From positions 1-6,941 of the forward strand of contig DJVD01000062.1 in NCBI GenBank assembly GCA_002440805.1: DNA of 6,941 nt. The letters run 5' to 3'. The position numbers and the translations under genes are program-made. Shown piece by piece: positions 1-6,404 of the stretch (positions within the stretch are counted from its first letter, which is position 1; every line of letters begins with the position of its first letter). This DNA is from Chloroflexi bacterium UBA6265 (GTDB lineage Bacteria; Chloroflexota; Chloroflexia; Thermomicrobiales; UBA6265). The notes under the pieces are model-generated. The model saw only the letters and a list, made by a program, of their open reading frames with translations, was not told the origin of the DNA and did not search any database.

Positions 1-732
1 GGACTGGGCAATCTCGTTTTCGTGGTGAGGGAAAATCAGGTCCGCACCGCCGCCGTGAATGTCAATACGCTCACCCAGGTGATGGGCGCACATCGCCGAG
101 CACTCGATATGCCAACCGGGGCGACCATCGCTCCACGGGCTGGGCCAGGTGGGCTCGCCGGGCTTGGCGGCTTTCCAGAGGGCGAAATCGAGCGGATCTT
201 CCTTGTGTTCTCCAGCAGCGATCCGGGCTCCCACCAAAAGGTCCTGAATATCCCGGTGGCTGAGCTTGCCGTATCCGTCGAAGCTGCGCACCCGAAAGTA
301 CACATCCCCCTCAGCTTCGTAGGCATGGCCTTTTTCGATCAGGCCGGTGATCATCTCGATAATCTGCGGGATTTCCTGGGTGGCCCGGGGATTGATGGTT
401 GCCTTCTTGACGTTGAAGGCGCTCATCTCGTCGTCCCACGTGTCGATCAGGCTTTGCGTAAGTTCGTTCGGATCGATGCCCTGTTCATTGGCCCGATTGA
501 TGATCTTGTCATCGATATCGGTGAAGTTCTGCGCGTACGTCACCTCGTATCCGCTGTACTCGAGGTAGCGGCGGATGGTATCGAATGCAATGCTGCTCAT
601 GCCGTGACCGATGTGGGCATGATCGTAGACGGTAACCCCGCACACATACATCCTGATCTTGCCCGGCTCAATGGTTTCGAGTGGCTCAATCTGGCGGGTC
701 ATGGTGTTGTAAAGCGAAATTGGTTGCTGCAT
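1..732 (-). CDS. cysS: Cysteinyl-tRNA synthetase, N-terminal 244 residues (cut by left window edge)
   Basis: Class I aminoacyl-tRNA synthetase that charges tRNA-Cys with cysteine using ATP in the cytoplasm. The visible 244 residues hold the Rossmann catalytic core. Cys31 lies in VCGVTVYD, and the HIGH ATP-binding signature is at residues 40-43. NFTDIDDKI is at 69-77, HIECSAM around Cys211, and [19 protein letters not shown] at 226-244. Cys31, Cys211, His236 and Glu240 match the four zinc ligands known from the E. coli enzyme, where zinc recognises the cysteine thiol. The KMSKS loop, the anticodon-binding region and the stop lie beyond base 1. The ATG at 732-730 is chosen because GGAGG (739-743) sits five bases upstream and the N-terminus matches the family. 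It is last in the polA-fmdB-cysS set. The mycothiol ligase MshC is a paralog, but it is an actinobacterial enzyme and fits the context less well. Confidence 0.96.
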   Translation of the reverse strand, partial: MQQPISLYNTMTRQIEPLETIEPGKIRMYVCGVTVYDHAHIGHGMSSIAFDTIRRYLEYSGYEVTYAQNFTDIDDKIINRANEQGIDPNELTQSLIDTWDDEMSAFNVKKATINPRATQEIPQIIEMITGLIEKGHAYEAEGDVYFRVRSFDGYGKLSHRDIQDLLVGARIAAGEHKEDPLDFALWKAAKPGEPTWPSPWSDGRPGWHIECSAMCAHHLGERIDIHGGGADLIFPHHENEIAQS

Positions 733-737
733 CTGAA

Positions 738-743
738 TCCTCC
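738..743 (-). promoter_or_regulatory. Strong Shine-Dalgarno site of cysS
   Basis: On the minus strand GGAGGA lies five bases before the ATG at 732-730. It is the best ribosome binding site in the window and fixes the cysS start. Its strength suggests cysS is translated independently of the upstream fmdB-like gene, whose stop is 163 bases away. Confidence 0.75.
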
Positions 744-778
744 GGTCGTGGGGAGTGTGAAGAGAATGAGGGGAGCAC

Positions 779-806
779 AGGGGCACGTCGACCGCGACGA
801 GCCCCT
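779..806 (-). repeat. Stem-loop in the fmdB-cysS gap
   Basis: An inverted repeat pairs AGGGGC (779-784) with GCCCCT (801-806). After one A/A mismatch (785/800) it continues with CGTCG (786-790) against CGACG (795-799), closing a four-base loop at 791-794. This gives 11 paired positions, almost all G-C. On the minus strand it lies about 90 bases after the fmdB stop and 46 bases before the cysS start. It could be a weak terminator, an RNA-processing site or a cysS leader structure. The sequence that follows it on the minus strand is C/T-rich but has no T-run, so it is not a canonical intrinsic terminator. I see no T-box specifier arrangement. The rest of 733-895 shows no gene. Confidence 0.6.
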
Positions 807-895
807 AGCTACAGACGCAGCGAATGTCGCAGGCGCACGGCAAACCGGCGAAGGACCAGGCCAGGTTTGAATTGTGCGCGATGATCGTCATTGAG

Positions 896-1228
896 TTACT
901 TGGCCTTGTTGGTGGCGGCAACCGGTTCGGATTTCGCGGCCGGTTTGGCCCCGGATGTGTTCGATTTCTCTTTGGTTGTCTCCGTCGCCGGCTTGGCGCT
1001 GTCGTCGGAGGACTTGGTCACGTCTTTGACGCCGCCAATCGGGTCGGATGTGGGGCGAGAATCGGTGATGTACCAGCCTGAACCCTTGAAAACCACCGGA
1101 GAGGCGTGAATCACGCGACGCACCGGTTGGCCACAAACCTCGCATTCGGCAACCGGGTCATCAGAGAAGCTTTGGCGAATTTCGAATTCGTGGTCGCACG
1201 CGATACCGCGGTAATGATAAACGGGCAT
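896..1228 (-). CDS. FmdB-family small protein with a degenerate zinc ribbon and basic low-complexity tail
   Basis: A 110-residue protein of the FmdB/putative regulatory zinc-ribbon family (Pfam Zn_ribbon_8 type), whose function is poorly defined; the FmdB name comes from a proposed regulator of formamidase/amidase genes. Residues 1-58 form the family core: MPVYHYR at the start, a cysteine knuckle at Cys29-x-x-Cys32-Gly, and VVFKGSGWYITDSR at 45-58. The first knuckle, normally CxxCG, reads Gly8-Ile-Ala-Cys11-Asp, so one ligand is missing. Residues 69-110 are a hydrophilic tail rich in Lys, Ala, Ser and Thr, probably disordered. The ATG at 1228 is chosen over an in-frame ATG at 1291 because the family starts with MPxYxY and AGGAG (1239-1243) lies ten bases upstream. 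It follows polA by 79 bases and precedes cysS, so it is probably co-transcribed with them. Confidence 0.88.
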   Translation of the reverse strand: MPVYHYRGIACDHEFEIRQSFSDDPVAECEVCGQPVRRVIHASPVVFKGSGWYITDSRPTSDPIGGVKDVTKSSDDSAKPATETTKEKSNTSGAKPAAKSEPVAATNKAK

Positions 1229-1238
1229 GAACCCCAAA

Positions 1239-1243
1239 CTCCT
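1239..1243 (-). promoter_or_regulatory. Shine-Dalgarno site of the fmdB-like gene, deciding the start
   Basis: AGGAG on the minus strand, ten bases before the ATG at 1228-1226. It supports the internal MPVYHYR start over the longer reading frame beginning at 1291, whose extra 21 residues do not resemble the family. Confidence 0.6.
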
Positions 1244-1270
1244 GAATGAGCTGTGAAAACGCTGAACTCC

Positions 1271-1302
1271 GCCTGATAGCGGCGAAATCAAGTGTATCAG
1301 GC
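1271..1302 (-). repeat. Stem-loop just after the polA stop
   Basis: GCCTGATA (1271-1278) pairs perfectly with TATCAGGC (1295-1302) around a 16-base loop. On the minus strand it starts five bases after the polA stop codon (1310-1308) and ends about 42 bases before the fmdB start. The position suits an attenuator, a weak terminator or a 3'-end stabiliser of polA mRNA. No T-run follows directly; the nearest is TTTT about 11 bases further on. It would allow lower or separate expression of the genes downstream. Function is inferred from position only. Confidence 0.5.
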
Positions 1303-1307
1303 CCTGT

Positions 1308-4070
1308 CTACCCGATGACGTATTCCGTCATATCCTCCCAGTTCGGGCCAGTGCGCAGATCGGCGACGACAGGAACATCGAGCGCGAACGCATCTTCCAT
1401 CGTCTCTTTGACAATTATCGCCACTTCGTTGAGAAGGGTCTCATCCACCTCAAGCACGAGTTCATCATGAACCTGGAGGAGGATGTTGGCCGGGAGGTTC
1501 TTTTCACGCAGCGCATGGTCAAGATTGATCATCGCAATCTTGATAATATCGGCCTGTGTGCCCTGGATCGGCATGTTCATCGCCATTCGGATGGCGCCCT
1601 GCCTCCGCAGGCCGTTGCTGCTGTTCAGGTCTGGCAGGTATCGACGGCGACCACGCAACGTTTCCACGTAACCGTGATCCTTGCCGAACTGGATTTGATC
1701 ATCAAAGAACTGGCGCACTTTAGGCAGGCGCTCCCAATAGCGATCAATGAATTGCTGCGCTTCTGCGCGCGGCATGCCCGTATCGCGACTGAGACCAAAG
1801 GCCTGCATGCCATAGAGAATGCCGAAGTTCACGGTTTTGGCGATGCGACGCTGATCGCTGGTGACATCCTCGATCTCGATATCGTTCACCAGTGCAGCAG
1901 TGGCGCGATGGATATCATCGCCTTCACGGAACGCTCCTACCAGGGCGGGGTCACCGCTCATGTGCGCGAGAATCCGCAGTTCCATCTGCGAATAGTCGGC
2001 GGCCAGCAAAATGGCGTTATCGACCAATTGGTATTCCGGCCGGCGATCTGCCACAAACGACCGGCGTATGCGTCGCCCCATTTCGGTTCGCACCGGGATG
2101 TTCTGCAGGTTCGGATTTGTGCTGGCCAGCCGACCAGTTGCCGCTACCGTCTGGTTGTACGTGGTGTGGACGCGGCCATCGACCGGATTCACATACGTGG
2201 GCAGAGCGTCAGCGTAGGTCGACTTGAGTTTGGCCAGTGAGCGGTGTTCCAGGATGAGGCCAACAATTTCGTGTTCGTTCTTAATCCCCTCCAGCACTTC
2301 GGAGTCCACCGAATAGCCGGTTTTGGTTTTCTTGCCGGGTGTCAGTTTGAGTTCGTCGAATAACAATGTGCCCATTTGCTTGTTGCTGGCGATGCTCACC
2401 GGACGTCCAGCAAGAACATCCGCCTCATCGTCGAGCTCGAGAATGCGCTTCCCCATTTCCTGGGCGAACGCGGTGAGTTCATCCGGATCAATCGCGATCC
2501 CGTTGCGTTCCATGTGCATCAGCACATTCACCAGGGGCAGTTCAATCCCGGTGAGCAATTCCATCTGTTCCCGAGCCTCAACTTCCGGTCTCAAGGCATC
2601 AACGAGGGCAAATGTGCACTCCACATCGGCCATGGCATAAGGAGCGGCCAGGTCGATAGCAACGGTGTCCATGGTTTTCTGTGTGCGGCCAGTGCCTATC
2701 AGTTCGGAGATTTCGGTCTGCTGGATTCCGAGACGGGTGAAAGAGAGGTCTTTGAGTCGGATTGATTGTTCACCCAGCAGGTATGCGGCGATCATCGTAT
2801 CGAACGTAATCAGGCGATCTGAGTATCCATGCCGCGTCAGCACCTGAAGGTCGTACTTGCCATGGTGCGTATACACATCGATCTTCTTGTCGGCAATAAC
2901 CGGATCCAGTGCCGTGCGCACCTCATCGGCATCGAGCTGATCACCTTCGTTATGGCCCACGGGCACATACCAGCTCTCGTGGTTGCTCACCGCAATAGCG
3001 ATTCCCACCAGTTCCGCAGTCATGGGATCGGTGGACGTGGTCTCCACGTCCACCGCCATTGCACCTACGTCCCGGATGCGGGCGACCATGGTTTTCAGTT
3101 GCCCGGAGGTGGAGACGACGGTCTGGATACTCTCGGGTTTGTCCATGACCGGAGCGATCGCTTCCCCGTTGCTGGCCCGCGAAGTCTCCGGCAGCTTGTC
3201 GACAAGGCCGCGGAACTCCAGCACTCGGAACAGTTCGATGACCTTTTCCTTGTCGTAGTCGCCGAGGTGTGCGGATTCGAGGTCGAAATCGATTTCCATA
3301 TCGCGGACGATCGTCGCCAGTGCCTTGCTCTCCAGTGCCTGCTCAAGCACCCCATCACCCACGAGTGAGTTGCGCGCCCGGGTCGGGGTGACCTTCTCCT
3401 GATTGGCGAATATCTCCTCCACAGGGCCATATTCGATGATCAATTTCTTGGCCGTTTTGTCGCCAATGCCCGGTACGCCCGGGATGTTGTCTGATGTATC
3501 ACCCACAAGTGCCTTGTAATCGGGCACAAACTCCGGGCCGAAGCCGTAGCGTTCAACCACTTCATTTGTTCCGTATTCACGAAGCTCACCAAAACGCTTG
3601 GCACCGGGCAGCACGATGGTCACATTCGGACCCGCCAACTGCAGCAGGTCGGAATCGCCCGTGATCACGATCACTTCGTGTCCCTCTGCGGCGAGACGTC
3701 GGCTGAGCGTACCGATAACATCGTCGGCCTCGTAGTTGTCCTTCATTTGCACAGGAATATTGAGCGCGTCGATCAGCTCGCGCACCCTGTTCAGTTGCTC
3801 GCGCAGGTCTTCGGGCATCTCTGAGCGGGTGCCCTTGTATGCGGGGTAGAGATCGTGCCGGAAGGTCTTGCCCGTTTCCAGCGCAATGGCCACATAGTCC
3901 GGCTTTCGTTTCTGCAGCACATCCAGCAGCATCGCCGCAAATCCGTAAACAGCGTTTGTCTGCTCGCCGCTGGCGGTGCTGAGCGACGTGGGAATAGCGA
4001 AGTAAGCGCGGAAGATCAGGCCGAATCCGTCAACGAGAACGACGGTGCCGGGTTTGGCAGGGGCTGGCAT
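1308..4070 (-). CDS. polA: DNA polymerase I (5' nuclease, 3'-5' exonuclease and polymerase)
   Basis: A full-length 920-residue family A polymerase (E. coli 928) that removes RNA primers, fills gaps and acts in excision repair. Residues 1 to about 290 form the 5' nuclease, with metal ligands in VLVDG (Asp14), EADD (114-117), TGDSD (Asp139, Asp141) and GDTSDNIPGVPGIG (Asp191, Asp194), the last entering the helix-hairpin-helix. Residues about 315-500 form the proofreading exonuclease: Asp341 and Glu343 (DVET), Asp407 (KYD), Tyr478 and Asp482 (YAMAD), all present. Residues about 505-920 form the polymerase: TGRLASTNPNLQNIPVR (645-661), motif A DYSQMELR with Asp692, O-helix RRIAKTVNFGILYG (741-754) with Arg741, Lys745, Phe749 and Tyr753, and motif C VHDE (867-870). 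Phe749 predicts discrimination against dideoxynucleotides. About eight extra residues precede motif A compared with E. coli. It is first in its transcription unit, with GGAG at 4078-4081 seven bases before the ATG. Confidence 0.98.
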   Translation of the reverse strand: MPAPAKPGTVVLVDGFGLIFRAYFAIPTSLSTASGEQTNAVYGFAAMLLDVLQKRKPDYVAIALETGKTFRHDLYPAYKGTRSEMPEDLREQLNRVRELIDALNIPVQMKDNYEADDVIGTLSRRLAAEGHEVIVITGDSDLLQLAGPNVTIVLPGAKRFGELREYGTNEVVERYGFGPEFVPDYKALVGDTSDNIPGVPGIGDKTAKKLIIEYGPVEEIFANQEKVTPTRARNSLVGDGVLEQALESKALATIVRDMEIDFDLESAHLGDYDKEKVIELFRVLEFRGLVDKLPETSRASNGEAIAPVMDKPESIQTVVSTSGQLKTMVARIRDVGAMAVDVETTSTDPMTAELVGIAIAVSNHESWYVPVGHNEGDQLDADEVRTALDPVIADKKIDVYTHHGKYDLQVLTRHGYSDRLITFDTMIAAYLLGEQSIRLKDLSFTRLGIQQTEISELIGTGRTQKTMDTVAIDLAAPYAMADVECTFALVDALRPEVEAREQMELLTGIELPLVNVLMHMERNGIAIDPDELTAFAQEMGKRILELDDEADVLAGRPVSIASNKQMGTLLFDELKLTPGKKTKTGYSVDSEVLEGIKNEHEIVGLILEHRSLAKLKSTYADALPTYVNPVDGRVHTTYNQTVAATGRLASTNPNLQNIPVRTEMGRRIRRSFVADRRPEYQLVDNAILLAADYSQMELRILAHMSGDPALVGAFREGDDIHRATAALVNDIEIEDVTSDQRRIAKTVNFGILYGMQAFGLSRDTGMPRAEAQQFIDRYWERLPKVRQFFDDQIQFGKDHGYVETLRGRRRYLPDLNSSNGLRRQGAIRMAMNMPIQGTQADIIKIAMINLDHALREKNLPANILLQVHDELVLEVDETLLNEVAIIVKETMEDAFALDVPVVADLRTGPNWEDMTEYVIG
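3029..3055 (-). repeat. 12-bp perfect hairpin on the exonuclease motif codons of polA
   Basis: CGGTGGACGTGG (3029-3040) and CCACGTCCACCG (3044-3055) are exact reverse complements around a three-base loop, TCT. The structure lies inside polA and covers codons 339-348, which encode the Exo I motif VDVETTSTD with catalytic Asp341 and Glu343. In mRNA this would be a very stable hairpin. The protein motif restricts codon choice here, so the symmetry may be partly chance. Confidence 0.6.
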
Positions 4071-4077
4071 AAGGCGA

Positions 4078-4119
4078 CTCCGGGATAATCAGAACACGTG
4101 TACCAATAGTCAGAGTATA
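4078..4119 (-). promoter_or_regulatory. Putative polA promoter -10 box and ribosome binding site
   Basis: On the minus strand TATACT (4114-4119) differs from the TATAAT -10 consensus at one position and lies about 44 bases before the polA start. No good -35 box is seen 16-18 bases upstream of it. A second possible pair, CTGACT and GATTAT with 17-base spacing, lies nearer but would place the start site on the ribosome binding site, so it is less likely. GGAG at 4078-4081 is the Shine-Dalgarno site, seven bases before the ATG. Confidence 0.4.
4094..4101. other. ACACGTGT palindrome between divergent genes
   Basis: An eight-base perfect palindrome with a CACGTG core lies between the putative polA -10 box and the polA start codon. 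A dimeric regulator could bind here, and the place would suit repression of polA. It is short enough to be chance, and no second copy was seen in the gap. Confidence 0.25.
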
Positions 4120-4151
4120 GGAGCATTTACCGCCTCAGGTTAGAGACTCGG

Positions 4152-4157
4152 TATACT
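4152..4157 (+). promoter_or_regulatory. Putative -10 box of the moxR operon promoter
   Basis: TATACT, one mismatch from TATAAT, lies 48 bases before the moxR ATG and would start transcription near base 4164. The best upstream -35-like string, TTTACC at 4126-4131, is 20 bases away, longer than the usual 16-18, so the promoter is weak or activator-dependent if real. The leader then contains a homopyrimidine run (4170-4184). The only ribosome-binding-like string, TGGAG (4188-4192), is 13 bases from the start codon. Confidence 0.4.
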
Positions 4158-4205
4158 AGGAAAAACGCGTCCCCCTTCCTTCCCAGCTGGAGTCTTGCCG
4201 CCAAC

Positions 4206-5180
4206 ATGGATTCATCTTTCATTCGCTCCCTCGTGGAAACTACCGCCGATAACGTCGAACGCGTCGTGATTGGCAAGCGTCGCGAGGTCGAACTCGTCAT
4301 GACCGCCTTGCTCTGCAAGGGCCATGTGTTGATCGAGGACGTGCCTGGCGTTGGTAAAACCGTGCTCACCAAGGCCATCGCCCGCAGCATTGGCAGTTCC
4401 TACAAGCGGATCCAGTTCACGCCCGATCTCTTACCGAGCGATATCACCGGCGTGAATGTGTACAACCAGCAAAAAAGCGTGTTCGAATTCCGGCCCGGGC
4501 CAATCGTCAGCCAAATGGTGTTGGCCGATGAGATCAATCGGGCCACGCCGAAAACACAGGCCGCCCTGCTGGAAGCGATGGAGGAGGCGCAGGTTACCAT
4601 CGACGGCGCCACCCACATGTTGCCGCAGCCGTTCCTGGTGCTGGCAACAGAGAACCCGATTGATTACGAAGGCACCTTCCCCTTGCCGGAGGCACAGCTT
4701 GACCGGTTCATGATCCGTATTGCCCTCGGTTATCCCGGCCGCCAGGGTGAACTGGAAATGCTGGACAGGCAGCACCAACGCCACCCCCTGGAAACGCTGC
4801 GACAGGTGACGACGATCGATGACCTCCGCACTGCCCAGGACGCCGTGAAAACGGTGCATGTGGCGCACTCGATCCGGGAATACATCGTCACCCTGGTCGA
4901 AGCCACGCGGAAACACGACGAGGTATTCCTTGGTGCCAGCCCGCGGGGATCGATTGCACTTTTCAACGCCTCACGCGCATGGGCGGCAGTGCGCGGTCGC
5001 GATTTCGTGCTGCCGGACGATGTGAAATTCCTCGCCGTGCCGACGCTTGCCCACCGCATTATTGTTGGTCCCTCAGCGCGCATGCAGGGATACGATAGCC
5101 GCAGCGTTATGAACGACCTGCTCCGCACCATTCCCATTCCCCAGCCAACTTCATCGCCGCGCTCGGCCACCCCCGTTTAG
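4206..5180 (+). CDS. MoxR-family AAA+ ATPase
   Basis: A 324-residue AAA+ ATPase of the MoxR group, cytoplasmic chaperone-like machines that use ATP to remodel or activate partner proteins, often ones with von Willebrand A domains. The core has Walker A VPGVGKT (46-52, Lys51, Thr52), a [12 protein letters not shown] segment (71-82) typical of MoxR, Walker B MVLADE (104-109), sensor 1 LATENP with Asn150, arginine-finger region LDRF (Arg167) and sensor 2 GASPRG (Arg247). The helical lid follows to about residue 308, then a short Pro/Ser tail. Length is normal for the family. The ATG at 4206 is chosen for full N-terminal agreement, although the nearest ribosome-binding-like string is distant. The DUF58 gene starts two bases after its stop, so the two are translationally linked and DUF58 is the likely client. 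The specific substrate cannot be read from the sequence. Confidence 0.95.
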   Translation: MDSSFIRSLVETTADNVERVVIGKRREVELVMTALLCKGHVLIEDVPGVGKTVLTKAIARSIGSSYKRIQFTPDLLPSDITGVNVYNQQKSVFEFRPGPIVSQMVLADEINRATPKTQAALLEAMEEAQVTIDGATHMLPQPFLVLATENPIDYEGTFPLPEAQLDRFMIRIALGYPGRQGELEMLDRQHQRHPLETLRQVTTIDDLRTAQDAVKTVHVAHSIREYIVTLVEATRKHDEVFLGASPRGSIALFNASRAWAAVRGRDFVLPDDVKFLAVPTLAHRIIVGPSARMQGYDSRSVMNDLLRTIPIPQPTSSPRSATPV

Positions 5181-5182
5181 GT

Positions 5183-6400
5183 ATGGGATGGTCGCGACTG
5201 GTATTGCTCATTGGCGGACTGCTGTTTGCATCCATCACCTGGCAACTGGCGGTGCTCGATCGCGTGATCCTGGCTCTGGTCGTCGTGCTGGCCATAGCCT
5301 GGCAGTGGAATAGGTTGAGCATTTCGGGCCTCGGATTTGAGCGCACTCTGATGCTGGATCGTGTCAATGTTGGTGACTTGGTCGTTGAAGAAATCGCGAT
5401 CACCAATCATTCGCGCATCCCCAAGCTCTGGGTAGAGGTAAGCGATGCCAGCACCTTGCCCCAGCACGAATCAGGTCGCGTGGTTTCGTTGAGAGGTAAC
5501 GGCCGTTGCAGTTGGCGTGTCGAAACTATCGCTGTGAGCCGGGGCAAATTCCGGCTTGGACCAGCCCATGTCGCCGCAAGTGATCCGCTTGGCCTGTTCG
5601 CATCCGAGCGCACATTGCCCGTTCAGCATGACCTGATCGTATTCCCGGCTCAGGTCGATATCAGCGGCATACCCATGCCAACCGCCAGCCTTTCCGGAGG
5701 CAGGGCGACACCACGCATGAGTGTGGTGAATTCAGCGATGATCAACAGCGTGCGCGAATATTCGCCGGGTGACCCCATGAACCGCATTGCCTGGAATGCC
5801 ACCGCCCACCGCGGCCAATTGATGGTGAAGGAGTTCGACCCGGATCCTTCTGCCGATTTGTGGCTATTGCTGGATCTTAACGATGATGGCCAGTTTGACC
5901 TGCACCAACACAGCGATGTTCCACCCGCGTACCAGTACCTCCATTCCACGGTGGAATACATCGTTTCGATTGGCGCGTCGCTGGCTAATGCCGCGCTTGC
6001 ACAGGGCAGGAAGGTAGGCGTGATGCTCAATCGCCAGAACCCGATCCGGATCGAATCCGATAATTCGGAGCGCCAATGGTTCCGCATTGCGGAAACACTG
6101 GCCGTGGTAACGAGCAAGGGATCGCGCTCAATCACAGAGGCCATCACGGCCGATCATCGTCGTTTCTCTCGAACGAGTGCGTTGGTGGTAATCACGGCCG
6201 ATCCCCGGGCCGACTGGGTGGCCGCCGGAGCTGCGCTGGTCGAACGATTGGTGCCGATCACAGCTGTCGTTGTCGATGCCGGTGGAGAAGGGCAGGATGA
6301 TGTCGATCCGCTCTTGCGACGACTTGCCGCTGCCAGAATCCACATCCATCGATATCCGACTCACGCGTCGCCGATCGCCCGCCGCGTCGGGGTAAACTAG
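5183..6400 (+). CDS. DUF58 membrane protein with vWA-like domain
   Basis: A 405-residue DUF58 (Pfam PF01882) protein. Two membrane helices (about 4-20 and 24-42) are followed by a beta-rich region (about 45-160) and the DUF58 signature SVREYSPGDPMNRIAW (189-204) with GQLMVKEFD at 211-219. A von Willebrand A-like fold follows from LWLLLDLN (226-233), with further hydrophobic strands near 276-282, 332-338 and 358-364. Most of the protein probably faces the cytoplasm, where MoxR could act on it; topology is inferred. The metal-site position reads DLNDDGQFD (231-239) instead of a clear DxSxS motif. The start at 5183 gives a normal first helix and lies two bases after the moxR stop. There is no good ribosome binding site (only TAGGT overlapping the stop), which suggests translational coupling. 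The molecular function of the family is not established. Confidence 0.93.
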   Translation: MGWSRLVLLIGGLLFASITWQLAVLDRVILALVVVLAIAWQWNRLSISGLGFERTLMLDRVNVGDLVVEEIAITNHSRIPKLWVEVSDASTLPQHESGRVVSLRGNGRCSWRVETIAVSRGKFRLGPAHVAASDPLGLFASERTLPVQHDLIVFPAQVDISGIPMPTASLSGGRATPRMSVVNSAMINSVREYSPGDPMNRIAWNATAHRGQLMVKEFDPDPSADLWLLLDLNDDGQFDLHQHSDVPPAYQYLHSTVEYIVSIGASLANAALAQGRKVGVMLNRQNPIRIESDNSERQWFRIAETLAVVTSKGSRSITEAITADHRRFSRTSALVVITADPRADWVAAGAALVERLVPITAVVVDAGGEGQDDVDPLLRRLAAARIHIHRYPTHASPIARRVGVN

Positions 6401-6404
6401 CGCC

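Noticed and set aside
779..806. Hairpin as a canonical intrinsic terminator
   Set aside because: No T-run follows on either strand, so it is recorded as a stem-loop only.
22..870. Long plus-strand open frame (282 codons) opposite cysS
   Set aside because: It lies antisense to a clear CysRS reading frame with all motifs, has no recognisable domain, and runs over the cysS leader. It is a frame shadow of codon bias.
896..1291. Longer FmdB-like protein starting at base 1291
   Set aside because: The extra 21 residues overlap the intergenic stem-loop and do not fit the family, which starts at MPxYxY. The internal ATG at 1228 has AGGAG upstream.
1581..1596. CGCCAT/ATGGCG hairpin with a four-base loop in the 3' part of polA
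   Set aside because: Six pairs inside a conserved coding motif are expected by chance in several kilobases of this base composition.
1467..2240. 257-codon plus-strand open frame opposite polA
   Set aside because: The minus strand encodes the polymerase domain of PolA without interruption. The antisense product shows no family features and no ribosome binding site was found.
5943..5957. Inverted repeat ATTCCAC-G-GTGGAAT in the DUF58 gene
   Set aside because: The spacer of one base cannot form the full hairpin, it lies in coding sequence, and nothing around it suggests a regulatory site.
6042..6053. 12-bp perfect palindrome CGATCCGGATCG inside the DUF58 gene
   Set aside because: It is a self-complementary run with no loop in ordinary coding sequence and no second copy seen. 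Arg/Ile/Pro codon repetition explains it well enough.
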